Positions 9,770 to 22,900 of a stretch of DNA of 41,582 nucleotides are shown piece after piece (within the stretch, counting starts at the first letter, position 1; every line of letters begins with the position of its first letter). The notes below the pieces were generated by a model. That model was given only the letters and a program-made list of their open reading frames with translations, searched no databases and was not told where the DNA came from. Origin of the DNA: Candidatus Aminicenantota bacterium (GTDB taxonomy: Bacteria > Acidobacteriota > Aminicenantia > UBA2199); contig JAFGNX010000008.1 in assembly GCA_016926835.1 (NCBI GenBank), positions 1 through 41,582 of the forward strand, written 5' to 3'. The position numbers were made by a program, and so were the translations under genes.

Positions 9770-9806
9770 TTACGGACAACCTGAAAAAAAGTTTCTGATC
9801 CATTGA

Positions 9807-10490
9807 TCAAGGTGATTCCGCATCCATGTTCACCACTTCCGTGTCTTTCGGGATTTCCAGTTGAAAGTCATTTTCCGTAACCGTAACCCGGGCCAGATAT
9901 TCGCGCAACATGTAAATGTGACGAGCCCCCCCGGAATCCGTGTGTTCAACCCGGACCACCCGGTGCTGACTATCCAGGCGAAGCCTGAAGCGTGTGCCGT
10001 GTTCAGGATCCCTGAGCACCAGTTCCTTTCCCGAAGGTGGACAGGATTCAACCACATCCGCATCGGTTGAAGCCAGAAGTCGCCAGATCCAGCCTCCTTG
10101 TCCGCCCGCCATGGTACCCAGGGTCAACTGGCCGGCCTCCGGTTCATAAAAACGATAACGGCCCGCCTCCAACAGAAAGATCTTCAGTTCAGGATCACGG
10201 TAGGTCCAGCGTATCCGGTTTGGATCGACAAACAACAGGTCGCCGCTCTCTTCAATCGCCAGTTCTTCATCATAGTATACCTGCTGCGTGAATGTGGCAC
10301 GGAAGGGTTTCATGGATTGCATGGCGGCGCGCGCGGCAGCCAGAGCGGGACACGGCAAGGGGGCATCCTGCGGCAACAGGGGACGAACAACCAGGAACAG
10401 AATTAAACCGGTCAGGATTGTGAGCGGAACGATTACGGCAAATCGCCTGAACAGCAAGGGATTACCCGCTTCAGGCTCTTCCAGAGCCAC
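9807..10490 (-). CDS. LolA-like outer-membrane lipoprotein carrier family protein with N-terminal TM anchor
   Basis: PFRATFTQQVYYDEELAIEESGDLLFVDPNRIRWTYRDPE. Confidence 0.8.
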   Translation of the reverse strand: MALEEPEAGNPLLFRRFAVIVPLTILTGLILFLVVRPLLPQDAPLPCPALAAARAAMQSMKPFRATFTQQVYYDEELAIEESGDLLFVDPNRIRWTYRDPELKIFLLEAGRYRFYEPEAGQLTLGTMAGGQGGWIWRLLASTDADVVESCPPSGKELVLRDPEHGTRFRLRLDSQHRVVRVEHTDSGGARHIYMLREYLARVTVTENDFQLEIPKDTEVVNMDAESP

Positions 10491-11388
10491 AGACTATACC
10501 CAGGGCCACGGAGTTGATCTTGTCGGTTTCGGTTTCATTGCGTGAAGGGATGAGAATGGGCAACCGCGCCCCCATGATCACGTGGGCGACCGGGATCTGC
10601 AGGTAATAGGTAAACGCTTTGCCCAACAGATTTCCGGCTTCCACGCTTGGGACCACCATGACGTCCACGTTGCCGGCAACGGGATCGGTAACTCCCTTGT
10701 GTTCAGCGGCTTCGCGGGAAACCGCTATATCAAGAGCCAGCGGGCCATACACTTTGCATCCCTTTATCTCCCCCCTGCGGTTCATTTCCGTCAGTTCCCG
10801 GGCATGCTGGGTGGCGGGCATGGCGTCTTTGACTTTCTCGGAAGCCGCCATGACGCCGATCCGGGGTTCTGTTACGCCCAGGCAATGAAAAACGGCCGCC
10901 GCGTTTTCCACGATCTGTTTTTTTTCTTCCAGTCCGGGCAGGATGTTCAACCCGCCGTCGGTCATGCCCAGCAAGCCGGGATTTTCCGGCGGCCTGGGAT
11001 TCTCAACCACCAGGATGTCGCTGAGCAAGCGCCCGGTGCGCAGCCCAGTCTCCCGGTGCAACACCGGCGCCATCAATTCGGCGGTGGACAGGAATCCCTT
11101 TAAAATCACATCGACTTTCCGCTCCCGGGCCAGAGCCACCACCGCGGCAGCGGCTTCCGTCGTTGAAGCCGCAGGAATAATGGAAAAATCTTCCGGGTTA
11201 CCGCCGTTTTGGTTAATGAGACTCACGATCACATCTTTTCGGCCGCTGAGAACGAATTTTCCAATGCCCTCCTGATGACACAAGAGAATTGTGCGAATGG
11301 AATTGTCGTCCTCCGGTGACGGTACACCCACCACCACCTCCGGCCGGGATGCCGCAGCTGCCCTCAAGTCACTGAAATTCCGTATCAT
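10471..11388 (-). CDS. ptb: Phosphate butyryltransferase / phosphotransacetylase family
   Basis: LKGFLSTAELMAPVLHRETGLRTGRLLSDILV; VPSVEAGNLLGKAFTYY; GARLPILIPSRNETETDKINS. Confidence 0.88.
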   Translation of the reverse strand: MIRNFSDLRAAAASRPEVVVGVPSPEDDNSIRTILLCHQEGIGKFVLSGRKDVIVSLINQNGGNPEDFSIIPAASTTEAAAAVVALARERKVDVILKGFLSTAELMAPVLHRETGLRTGRLLSDILVVENPRPPENPGLLGMTDGGLNILPGLEEKKQIVENAAAVFHCLGVTEPRIGVMAASEKVKDAMPATQHARELTEMNRRGEIKGCKVYGPLALDIAVSREAAEHKGVTDPVAGNVDVMVVPSVEAGNLLGKAFTYYLQIPVAHVIMGARLPILIPSRNETETDKINSVALGIVCGSGRA

Positions 11389-11428
11389 GCCTCGCTCCTG
11401 TTCCCGAAATTCCAGGGGGTGCGATGGA

Positions 11429-12694
11429 TCACATGCCCTGGGACATCATTTTTATGAAATCCTGATTGGTTTTGGTTTTGGACAGTTTCTCAATCAAAAG
11501 CTCCATGGCTTCGACTTCAGACATCTGGGAAAGCACTTTGCGCAACACCCAGATCTTGTTGAGGTCGGAAGGATCGATGAGCAATTCTTCTTTGCGGGTC
11601 CCCGACCTGAAAATGTCGATGGCCGGGAAAATCCGCTTTTCAACCAGGCGGCGGTCCAGGTTGATTTCCATGTTGCCGGTACCTTTGAATTCCTCAAAAA
11701 TCACATCGTCCATGCGACTGCCCGTTTCAACTAGGGCCGTGGCCAGGATGGTCAGGCTGCCGCCTTCTTCGATATTGCGGGCCGCACCGAAGAACTTTTT
11801 GGGTTTGTTCAATGCATTGGCATCAATGCCACCGGAAAGAACTTTCCCGGATGACGGCGTAATGGCATTATGGGCCCGCGCCAGACGCGTAATGGAATCC
11901 AGCAGAATAACCACATCTTTGCCCATCTCAACCAGGCGTTTGGCTTTCTCCAGCACGATATCCGCCACCTTGGTATGGCGCATGGGAATCTCGTCAAACG
12001 TGGAGGAAATGACTTCCCCGTTCACGTTGCGTGCCATATCGGTGACTTCTTCGGGGCGCTCATCGATCAGCAGCACAATCAAGACCACTTCCGGATGGTT
12101 GACTTCAATGGATTTGGCGATGCTTTGCAGGATCATGGTTTTGCCTGTGCGCGGGGCGGCCACGATCAGTCCGCGCTGACCCTTGCCGATCGGGGTGAGC
12201 AAATCCATGACACGGCCGGTGATCAGATGGGGTTCCGTCTCCTGCAGAATGCGTTCATCCGGATACAATGGGGTCAGTTTTTCGAAGCGCTTGTGGCGGC
12301 GCATCTTGAGCACGTATTCAGGTTCTTCCGAATTAATGGCTTCAACGGTCAGAAGCGCGAAGTACTTTTCTCCGCCCTTCGGGGGGCGAACCGAACCCGA
12401 AACCGTATCCCCGGTGCGCAAATCAAACTTGTTGACCTGGGAAGGAGAAACGTAGATATCTTCGGGACTGGACAGATAAGCGGCATCCTGAAAGCGCAGG
12501 AATCCATAGCCTTCATTGTGAATTTCAATAACCCCCTCCGCAAACAATTTGCCGGTTGCGTTGGCCTGGGCATTGAGAATATTGAAATAGAGCGCGTTGC
12601 GATCCTTGCTATCCGCTTCATTGAGTTTGTATTGCAGTGCAATATCCTTTAATTGCTGCACAGACATGTTTTTCAGCTCTTTTAAAGAGTTCAT
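11429..12694 (-). CDS. rho: Transcription termination factor Rho
   Basis: [52 protein letters not shown]; start MNSLK preferred over the longer ORF. Confidence 0.97.
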   Translation of the reverse strand: MNSLKELKNMSVQQLKDIALQYKLNEADSKDRNALYFNILNAQANATGKLFAEGVIEIHNEGYGFLRFQDAAYLSSPEDIYVSPSQVNKFDLRTGDTVSGSVRPPKGGEKYFALLTVEAINSEEPEYVLKMRRHKRFEKLTPLYPDERILQETEPHLITGRVMDLLTPIGKGQRGLIVAAPRTGKTMILQSIAKSIEVNHPEVVLIVLLIDERPEEVTDMARNVNGEVISSTFDEIPMRHTKVADIVLEKAKRLVEMGKDVVILLDSITRLARAHNAITPSSGKVLSGGIDANALNKPKKFFGAARNIEEGGSLTILATALVETGSRMDDVIFEEFKGTGNMEINLDRRLVEKRIFPAIDIFRSGTRKEELLIDPSDLNKIWVLRKVLSQMSEVEAMELLIEKLSKTKTNQDFIKMMSQGM

Positions 12695-13272
12695 TCTCTC
12701 TCCTTTAACGATTCGTCTATGATGGTTTCGAGTTGCATTCGGCATGCATCGGATTTTACGGAAAATGGAATCGATCTCACTCCAAAACGATCATTCAGTG
12801 TTTGGATCTGGCGTTTGAGGACGGAAGAATTTACTTTATCACTTTTGGTCATGACTGTCAATATGGGAAAATCGAGGTGAACGATTTTTTGCATGAATTC
12901 CAGGTCGCTCTGCATGAATCCCCGGCGGGAATCAATCAAATGGATTAGGAGTTTCAATCTCGGTCCATGAGAAAAGAAAGCATCCATCAGTTTATGAACG
13001 CGCCGGATTTCTGTTTTGGGTGCGCGCGCATAGCCATAGCCGGGTAGATCGATGAGAAAGAACTCTTTGTTGACCAGATAATAGTTGATGCTGAGGGTTT
13101 TTCCCGGAGTCGAACTGGTGCGAGCCAGATTGCGTCGATTCAACAGGCGGTTGATCAGCGAAGATTTGCCCACGTTGGAACGCCCGATAAATGCAATGGC
13201 GGATAACTCCTCTTCAGGGATTTCCCGTGGAACAAAGGCTGTACGAAAGAGTTCAACATGACGAATTTTCAT
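12691..13272 (-). CDS. engB: Ribosome biogenesis GTP-binding protein EngB/YsxC
   Basis: [50 protein letters not shown]. Confidence 0.95.
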   Translation of the reverse strand: MKIRHVELFRTAFVPREIPEEELSAIAFIGRSNVGKSSLINRLLNRRNLARTSSTPGKTLSINYYLVNKEFFLIDLPGYGYARAPKTEIRRVHKLMDAFFSHGPRLKLLIHLIDSRRGFMQSDLEFMQKIVHLDFPILTVMTKSDKVNSSVLKRQIQTLNDRFGVRSIPFSVKSDACRMQLETIIDESLKERE

Positions 13273-13300
13273 GCCGGCGGTAATCTCAGCAGATGATCCG

Positions 13301-15617
<2,317 letters not shown>

Positions 15618-15628
<11 letters not shown>

Positions 15629-16838
15629 CTCGGGTCAACCCCTGCATATGCTTTTCATCCATGATGATCTTGCGGCGGCCCCGTTTGCGGGAAGGCAAAT
15701 CAAACATCAGGTCGAGCATGACTTCTTCAAAAATTGCGCGCAGCCCACGGGCGCCGACCTCCCGGGAAACGGCCTCCCGGGTGATTTCTTCTAAAAAGCC
15801 CTGGGTGAATTCGAGTTCCACCCCGTCCAATTCGAACAAGACCTGAAACTGCCTGGTGATGGCATCTTTGGGTTGGGTCAATATGGCCATCAAATGTTCT
15901 TCCGTCAAGTCTTCCAGCACGGCGGTAATGGGGAAGCGACCGACCAGCTCGGGAATCAATCCGAACTTGATCAGATCTTCCGGCTGGACGTGTTTGATCA
16001 CATTCGCACGATTCGTAGTACTGCGGACTTCCGCCTCGTTAAATCCGATCACGTTATGTTTTAATCGCCTCTGGATCAGTTTTTCCATGCCCACAAAGGC
16101 CCCGCCGGCGATAAACAGGATATTGCGGGTGTCTATACGGATGAACTCCTGATGGGGATGTTTGCGCCCACCGGTTGGTGGTACGTTTGCAACCGTACCT
16201 TCAATGATTTTCAGCAAAGCCTGCTGCACACCTTCTCCCGAAACATCCCGGGTAATGGATGGGTTCTCGCTTTTTCTGGATATTTTGTCGATCTCGTCGA
16301 TGTAGATAATGCCGTGTTCCGTACGCTGACGGTCTTCTCCCGCCGCCTGGTACAACTTGAGCAGAATGTTTTCCACATCTTCCCCGACATACCCGGCTTC
16401 CGTGAGCGTGGTTGCATCGGCGATGGCAAAAGGCACATCCAGAATCCGCGCCAGGGTTTCCGCCAGCAGGGTTTTTCCCGTACCCGTCGGTCCCAGCAGC
16501 ATTACATTGCTCTTCTTGATCTCGACGGATCCGAGTTCCGCCTGATGACGAATGCGTTTGTAATGATTGTACACCGCCACCGCCAGTTTGCGCTTGGCGA
16601 TTTCCTGGGCGATCACGTACTGATCCAGCTTCTCCTTGATCTCTTTGGGGGTGGGAATGGGGGTTTTGTCATGCGCCTGGGTAGTTTCCGCTTCACTTGA
16701 ATTGAAAATCAGGTTATACGCGGTCTTTGTGCAACGGTCACAGATAAACACATCCGGGCCCGCGATGAGCTTGCCCACGCGTGACTGCGAAACTCCGCAG
16801 AAACTGCAACGTGCATCACGAGTTTTTTTCTCGGTCAT
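15618..16838 (-). CDS. clpX: ATP-dependent Clp protease ATP-binding subunit ClpX
   Basis: N-terminal CSFC...CDRC zinc finger; [24 protein letters not shown]. Confidence 0.97.
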
Positions 16839-17440
16839 GACGCATCCGTTTTCATTTTCTGGCTTTCCGTAATCACATTGTCCACAAGTCCGTAATCCAG
16901 GGCCTCTTTTGCACCCAGGATGAAGTCCCGTTCGATATCCGTGGCCACGCGACGTTTGGGTTTGCCGGTATGTTCAACCAGGATCTCTATGGTTCGCTCC
17001 TTGATGCGCCTGATTTCATCCGCATGGATCAGGATATCCGTGGCCTGCCCCTGGTAACCGCCAAGCGGTTGATGCAGGAGGATCCGGGAATTGGGCAAAG
17101 CAAAACGCTTGCCCGGTGTTCCCGCCGCCAGTAGAATGGCGGCCATGGAAGCGGCTTGTCCGATGCATATGGTTACGATGTCGTTCTTGACGAAACGCAT
17201 GGTATCGTAAACCGCCATTCCGGCGGTGATCACACCGCCCGGGGAATTGATGTACAGTGAAATGTCTTTTTCCGGGTCCTCGGCTGCCAGAAAAAGCATC
17301 TGGGCGATCACCACGTTGGCTACATTGTCATCTATGGCAGAACCAAGAAAGATAATTCCGTCTTTCAACAGCCGCGAGTAAATATCATAGGCCCGCTCCA
17401 CATTGCCGCTCTGTTCCACAACGATCGGGATTAACGCCAT
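16835..17440 (-). CDS. clpP: ATP-dependent Clp protease proteolytic subunit
   Basis: [50 protein letters not shown]. Confidence 0.98.
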   Translation of the reverse strand: MALIPIVVEQSGNVERAYDIYSRLLKDGIIFLGSAIDDNVANVVIAQMLFLAAEDPEKDISLYINSPGGVITAGMAVYDTMRFVKNDIVTICIGQAASMAAILLAAGTPGKRFALPNSRILLHQPLGGYQGQATDILIHADEIRRIKERTIEILVEHTGKPKRRVATDIERDFILGAKEALDYGLVDNVITESQKMKTDAS

Positions 17441-17451
17441 CTTCTACCTCT

Positions 17452-18828
17452 CTAAACCTCTTTGATTGTAACTTTTTCCCTCAGGATTTCCAATGCCTTG
17501 TCTCTTTGGAGTGAATCCACCAGTTGTTGGCGACGCTCAGCAGGGGCATAATACTTGCGCACCTCTTTCAGCGGAACACCGGATGATTCCGACATCTCCC
17601 GCATGCGTTTCTCCAGTTCCTCCGCATCCGCTTTCACACCGAAGTCCTGTTTGACGGCTTCAATCAGCAAGGAAAAGCGGATGTTGCGCGCGGCCAGGGT
17701 TTTCAATTCGTGAATTCGCGCGTCCTGCTCTTTTTCGTCGCTCACTTGCAACAAGCCGGGATTCTGGCGGATTGCCTGCATCATCTCCTGCTGCAGCAGG
17801 GTTTCGGGAACCGGAAATGCGTTCGCGTCCGCCAACTGTTCAGCGATCGCGGCCATGATCCGTTCATCTCTGGCCTGGCGCGACTGCTTCTCGTATTCCT
17901 GTTTCAACCTCTCCAGAAAGGCTGCGCTTGATTCAAAACCAATGGATTTCAGGAATTCATCATCCAGCTCGGGTTTCACCATGGAGTAAATCGCTTCAAC
18001 GGTAACATGGTGTTCCATTTCCTTGCCCGCCCAGGCTTTGCGTGCAAAATCTTCAGGGTAGCGGCGGCGAAAAACGACTGTTTCCCCGATCGAGCGCCCG
18101 GTCAACTCTTTATCCATTTCGGGAATTTCGTTGTCCGCTTCGGCCTCGATCTGCACTTGCAGGGGTTTGCGGGGAGACATGCGCCGATCATCCAGGTTCA
18201 TGGCCTGATGCTTCAGAACGACCAGGTCTCCGGAAGCAACCGGACGATCTGTAACCGCCTCGCGTTTGCGGTTGTGTTCCAGGAAATGTGCCACTTGCTC
18301 AGCTTCGTTGAACTCCTTGACAGCCAGTTGGTCAGCGGGAATGGAAACAGTAAATGTCTCCAGCTCGGGGAGCTTGACCTCGGGTAAAACCTCTACCCGT
18401 ACCAGGGCATGCAAATCCCCTCCTTCCTCGTATTTCACATCCTTTACTTCCGGGCGCGACACCACCTGGAGGTTGTCATTGCGGATTCTTTCTGACACAA
18501 AGGATTCAATCACATCGTTCAGGGCCTCGTCAATCAGGAGTTGGCGATAACGCCTGCGGATCACTTCAGCCGGCACCTTGCCCTTACGGAATCCAGGAAT
18601 GGCGGCCTTGGCCGCATATCGTTCCGCGTGCGCGTCTATGCGCCTGGTCACTTCATCACTGGGTGCGTGAATATCCAACTCAACCCAGAGGTCGGGGGTT
18701 TGCTCTTTCCGGGCTTCACTATCGGCCTGAACCGGATTCGAGGCTCCGGTTATCGTGTTTTGATCTCCGGCGGAATCCTCTGTTTGCGATTGCGGGAGTT
18801 CATTGCCGGTTTGGGGTTTTTCTTTCAT
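17452..18828 (-). CDS. tig: Trigger factor with N-terminal extension
   Basis: IPGFRKGKVPAEVIRRRY signature; downstream clpP-clpX-lon. Confidence 0.93.
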   Translation of the reverse strand: MKEKPQTGNELPQSQTEDSAGDQNTITGASNPVQADSEARKEQTPDLWVELDIHAPSDEVTRRIDAHAERYAAKAAIPGFRKGKVPAEVIRRRYRQLLIDEALNDVIESFVSERIRNDNLQVVSRPEVKDVKYEEGGDLHALVRVEVLPEVKLPELETFTVSIPADQLAVKEFNEAEQVAHFLEHNRKREAVTDRPVASGDLVVLKHQAMNLDDRRMSPRKPLQVQIEAEADNEIPEMDKELTGRSIGETVVFRRRYPEDFARKAWAGKEMEHHVTVEAIYSMVKPELDDEFLKSIGFESSAAFLERLKQEYEKQSRQARDERIMAAIAEQLADANAFPVPETLLQQEMMQAIRQNPGLLQVSDEKEQDARIHELKTLAARNIRFSLLIEAVKQDFGVKADAEELEKRMREMSESSGVPLKEVRKYYAPAERRQQLVDSLQRDKALEILREKVTIKEV

Positions 18829-18906
18829 CGGTTATCTCCTGGGCAAATAGGCCGGATAGGAACCATCGACCTGGGCGATTGAAAACACAACGCTTTTGGC
18901 AGGGAA

Positions 18907-18935
18907 AATATAGCAGAATATTCAGTTTTTGTCAA
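18907..18935 (-). promoter_or_regulatory. Sigma70-type promoter for tig-clpP-clpX-lon
   Basis: Minus strand TTGACA-17 nt-TATATT; the -35 lies inside the last codons of ribF. Confidence 0.7.
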
Positions 18936-19800
18936 CGAATGCTTTGCGCACATCGTGGCGGATCTGCGCGACCAGTTCAGCGGCAGTGTCGAAACGGAAT
19001 TCGTTGCGAAGCTTGTAGAGGAAATGCAGCCGCACCTGGTTCTGATAGATCTGCTGGTCAAAATCGATAATATGGGTTTCCACTTTGCGTACACTGCGGG
19101 AAAAAGTCGGTGACGAACCGATATTGGTGACTGCGGGAAATAACTTGTTTTTCCATTCCACTCGAGTGGCGAAAACCCCGTTGGGCAGTACCTGGTTTTC
19201 GGTGCGCAGGTTGATGGTGGGGAATCCGAGTTTTCTCCCCCTTCCTTCACCGCTGACCACGACTCCATCGATAAAGTAATGCCGTCCCAGCAAATGAGCC
19301 GCTTCCTCCACGTCGCCTCGCAACAACAATTCACGAATGCGCGAAGAAGAAACCCTGCCGTTGTTGCAGGTGAGAGATGGCACCACTTCCAGGTGGAAAC
19401 CTTCACTGAAAGCCATGTCTTTGAGAAAATCAGTATCGCCGGTGCGGCCGGCTCCAAAACGAAAATTTTCTCCCACCACCAGGGCGCGCATGCCCAACCT
19501 TGAAATCAGAAAGCGGCATACGAACTCTTTCGCGCTCAGGTGGGCTATGCGGCCGAAGGGCTGAAAAATCACCTCGTCCACTTTCTGGCTCCTCAGGATG
19601 CGGGCTTTTTGCTGATCCGTAAAAATCAGGGGAATGGATCGGCCGAAATAGACTTTCGGATTGGGGCGGAACGTCAGCACCCGGGCCGACAGTTCCATGT
19701 TTTCAGCCAGGGCGCGTAACCTCTTGATGAGTTGCTGGTGACCCAGGTGGTAGCCATCGAAGTTGCCGACCGCCACTGCACTGGGTAAGGGTTCAATCAT
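18922..19800 (-). CDS. ribF: Bifunctional riboflavin kinase/FAD synthetase
   Basis: VAVGNFDGYHLGHQQLI; GRGRKLGFPTINL. Confidence 0.96.
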   Translation of the reverse strand: MIEPLPSAVAVGNFDGYHLGHQQLIKRLRALAENMELSARVLTFRPNPKVYFGRSIPLIFTDQQKARILRSQKVDEVIFQPFGRIAHLSAKEFVCRFLISRLGMRALVVGENFRFGAGRTGDTDFLKDMAFSEGFHLEVVPSLTCNNGRVSSSRIRELLLRGDVEEAAHLLGRHYFIDGVVVSGEGRGRKLGFPTINLRTENQVLPNGVFATRVEWKNKLFPAVTNIGSSPTFSRSVRKVETHIIDFDQQIYQNQVRLHFLYKLRNEFRFDTAAELVAQIRHDVRKAFVDKN

Positions 19801-19809
19801 GGGCGGCGC

Positions 19810-20781
19810 TTATGGGACTTGAGAAAGCAGTTGGTGCTGAACAGTCGGATCAGGTTCCAGCAGTGAACCGTTTGATCGGAAAGGAGTCCACAGGCCGGTG
19901 ATAAAACAGGTGATCACGATAAATGCCAGTGCGCCGAGGATGACGTGCATTATCCGCCGCGTTTGAATGCGCCGCTCTTCCAGCAGGCTTTCGTCGATTT
20001 CGTCGGGCTCGACCGGCAACTCGCGATGGCGGATAATCGACTTTTTTATCAGCCGGTAGACACTCTTGTACACCTTGTATTCGGTGAATCCTCCCAGGTC
20101 CACCAGATCCTGAACCGTGTTGCGGCCGTTGATGTACTTGAGCAGGTTGGCCTCGGTGTCACTCAGGAAAATCTTGTCACCCTCGGGAGGTTCATCTTCA
20201 TTCTCTTTGACAATCATGATCTCATGATGTTGCATGTCCAGGGGTGCGGGCTCAAAAACCATGCGGTTGTTGGGAATTTCTTTGCGGATCAGGGGCCATT
20301 CATCCATCATCTGCACCCCTTCCATAATCAAGCCGTCCGTGGGCATGGGATTGATGCTGTAAAGGCTGGGATCCAGATTTTCCATCACCTTGAAATTGTA
20401 TTCCCCTTTTTTCCACTTAAACAACGACAAAACAATCTGTTCGGCCTGGTTTCGCAGCGCTTCGCGAATCTGAGAATCGCCGATCAACCCCATTCCCGAA
20501 AGGATCTCACCGATACGCTGGTTGGTTCTCTTCTGAATAGACAAGGCCCGCTGCAGCATCTCTTCGCTGATCAGGTCCTGTTTCACCAACACATTTCCCA
20601 CGCGCATACTCAGTTTTTTTGGAAATGCGTCCACGCCCACGATCATGCCGGCTTCCAGAATCAGGGTAATGAATCCATCCGCACTGGTAAACGTCAATAT
20701 CCCGGTTTTTTTCTGCAGGGAAAACATCTGCAGGATATCGGGAACGTTGAATTCCTTGAGCGTACCCTTAAAGGCCATCAT
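19810..20781 (-). CDS. DUF4388 (PATAN) protein with C-terminal TM anchor
   Basis: FKGTLKEFNVPDILQMFSLQKKTGILTF; internal RVGNVLVKQDLISEEMLQRAL MshEN-like segment; C-terminal hydrophobic helix. Confidence 0.8.
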   Translation of the reverse strand: MMAFKGTLKEFNVPDILQMFSLQKKTGILTFTSADGFITLILEAGMIVGVDAFPKKLSMRVGNVLVKQDLISEEMLQRALSIQKRTNQRIGEILSGMGLIGDSQIREALRNQAEQIVLSLFKWKKGEYNFKVMENLDPSLYSINPMPTDGLIMEGVQMMDEWPLIRKEIPNNRMVFEPAPLDMQHHEIMIVKENEDEPPEGDKIFLSDTEANLLKYINGRNTVQDLVDLGGFTEYKVYKSVYRLIKKSIIRHRELPVEPDEIDESLLEERRIQTRRIMHVILGALAFIVITCFITGLWTPFRSNGSLLEPDPTVQHQLLSQVP

Positions 20782-22531
20782 CCTCTCCCTTTACGGCAAC
20801 AAGGTTGATCAGAATATACGCCAGGATCGACGCGACTCCCACCAGTTGCAGAAACAACGGAACCGCGGCAAATGTTTCCTTGAATGCATGCCTGGACGTC
20901 CAGAAAAATGCCAGCAGGAAATACACCGGTGTGGCCAGCAGAATATATGCAGTGAGCCGGGAGCGGGCAATCAGGTTCAAACCGGGCACAATCAGGGACA
21001 GGCCCAGTGTAAGGACTCTTTCAGAGCGCCGGCGACGCACCAACTCCTTTTCCTTGATCACCTTGGCCTCCAGGAACATGACGTCCTTGATCATGAATAA
21101 CTGGTAACACTCATTGCACAACTTATAGGAGCGATGAACCGCCGTGCGGTCAATGTGCTTTCCACACTTGGAACAGCGAATGCTTTTGCCGATTCCTGAA
21201 AACACTTTGGGGATCAAAAAGAGATACAAAAAAAACAGCAAAAGTGACCATGCTGCGGGAAATTCAACCACCGCGTTTCCCCAGTTTCTCAGAAATGCGG
21301 CAATGGATACCTGCGGGTGACCCTGACTGAACAGTCTGCGCCACAGAAAGAGGGGATCCGGCATGGGTTGTTTCAATTGGAGATATTGCGCTTTGAGTTC
21401 CTTTATCTGCGGATAACGCTGAATATAGGAGTCCAATAATTTGCGGTTGCCGTTTTCCAGCAACGCCAGCGTGAAATTGTTTAAGGAAACAGGATCCTTG
21501 TCATCCAGCTGCAATGCGAGCCTCAGGTTTGCAATGCACTCCTTGATATTGCCGAAACGGTATTGAATACCCGCCAATAACTGATATTTGAGTTTTCCAC
21601 GAAATTCTTCGCCGCTTGACTCCAGTAATTCCAACGCCTTTTCCAGGTTTCCCGCTTCGTACTCGTTAAAAGCCCGCATCACCACCAGTTGGGGATCCAA
21701 TCCGGTAATCTCTTTCGCTTCAAGGGGCTGGCCGGAAAAGACTTTCAGGGTCGTAGCGAACTCCCTGGACTGCACGGAACGATCCAGAACAAGTTGAAAC
21801 GCGGCCAACAGGATCACCGCGGTAAAAACCAGCAAGCCGGTCAGGATACTTTTTCTTTCCGGGCGTTCCAGGTATACCCACAGGAAACCCAGGATCAGGA
21901 AAGCCAGGGCTCCCCAGCCCGGGCCCACGACCAGCGGCCATACCAGAAGCACTATCACGGCAACAGACTGAATCCAGTTGACACGCCACTCGCCGTCCCT
22001 GAACAGGTCTGTCTGGGCCAATGGGAAGTATCTGAACAGCAGCATCACGGCCAGAACCATGAATACCCAGCAAACCGCTATGAACAGTGAATTCAGTATA
22101 CGGTTCAACAGAAGATAGGCGGGATGGAAATTCTGCAGCAGCTGCGGAACCTGCCGGAAGGCGGAGGGCAAGTGCAGGGGGGTCTGGTGTTTGCCGACAT
22201 GCAACTCGTTGAGTTTGTTAAACAGTTTCCATTCAGACGCGTTGACCCGCAGGGCCTGCCGGAAAAACCGCTCAGCCAGGTCGGGCTTTCCCTCACGGCG
22301 ATAGTGGTCCCCGTAGCCTTCCAGGATCCGGGCGATAAAACGTTTCCGGGCATGGGTGTCGGCGGAAGTATCCAGTTGTTCGAGTTGCCGGATCATCGCT
22401 TCCGTCTGTTCCTGCGAATGATAGAGGTTCACTTTGCGAATTACGCTGAGGGAATCTTCGACCGTTCCCGGAACTTGCATGGGCAGCAACGCGCCCAACA
22501 GCAAGCAACCCAACCACGCCCTGATCTTCAT
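20768..22531 (-). CDS. Membrane TPR protein with embedded zinc ribbon
   Basis: Signal peptide, TPR-like helices, multiple TMs, CSKCGKHIDRTAVHRSYKLCNEC. Confidence 0.65.
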   Translation of the reverse strand: MKIRAWLGCLLLGALLPMQVPGTVEDSLSVIRKVNLYHSQEQTEAMIRQLEQLDTSADTHARKRFIARILEGYGDHYRREGKPDLAERFFRQALRVNASEWKLFNKLNELHVGKHQTPLHLPSAFRQVPQLLQNFHPAYLLLNRILNSLFIAVCWVFMVLAVMLLFRYFPLAQTDLFRDGEWRVNWIQSVAVIVLLVWPLVVGPGWGALAFLILGFLWVYLERPERKSILTGLLVFTAVILLAAFQLVLDRSVQSREFATTLKVFSGQPLEAKEITGLDPQLVVMRAFNEYEAGNLEKALELLESSGEEFRGKLKYQLLAGIQYRFGNIKECIANLRLALQLDDKDPVSLNNFTLALLENGNRKLLDSYIQRYPQIKELKAQYLQLKQPMPDPLFLWRRLFSQGHPQVSIAAFLRNWGNAVVEFPAAWSLLLFFLYLFLIPKVFSGIGKSIRCSKCGKHIDRTAVHRSYKLCNECYQLFMIKDVMFLEAKVIKEKELVRRRRSERVLTLGLSLIVPGLNLIARSRLTAYILLATPVYFLLAFFWTSRHAFKETFAAVPLFLQLVGVASILAYILINLVAVKGEDDGL

Positions 22532-22785
22532 TTGCCGCCCCCATTGGTGGCACCCTGCTCTAACACCAGGCGCAGGTTATGAACCGCTGATTTCAGGAAA
22601 TCCGCTTCATTCAGGGAAAGATTCCCTTGTGTTTTTTCCATCAAGACCTCCAGGAGATCAAGAAATACTCGAGCTTTCTCGGGTTGCTTGCGCGTCTCGT
22701 GAGTGATTGGATCTGGAATGGCCCCGATGTTGATCATCCCCTGGGTGGCCAGCAAAACGGTAATGGCATTGATGTCGCGTTTCAT
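22528..22785 (-). CDS. DUF1844-like small protein
   Basis: Internal start MKRDINAITVLLATQGMINIGAIPDPITHE...ARVFLDLLEVLMEKTQGNLSLNE. Confidence 0.75.
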   Translation of the reverse strand: MKRDINAITVLLATQGMINIGAIPDPITHETRKQPEKARVFLDLLEVLMEKTQGNLSLNEADFLKSAVHNLRLVLEQGATNGGGK

Positions 22786-22900
22786 GATTTCCCTTTGTAA
22801 AAATGCCCCCGGGATATTCTGTCGCTGGCTTGCACTGCAGCAGGTTTCATCATATGATTGTGATGGTAATATACCATAACCGGCGTACGAAAAAAAAGCC

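Noticed and set aside
11870-12652. 260-aa plus-strand ORF opposite rho
   Set aside because: Antisense to highly conserved rho; no RBS or family motif.
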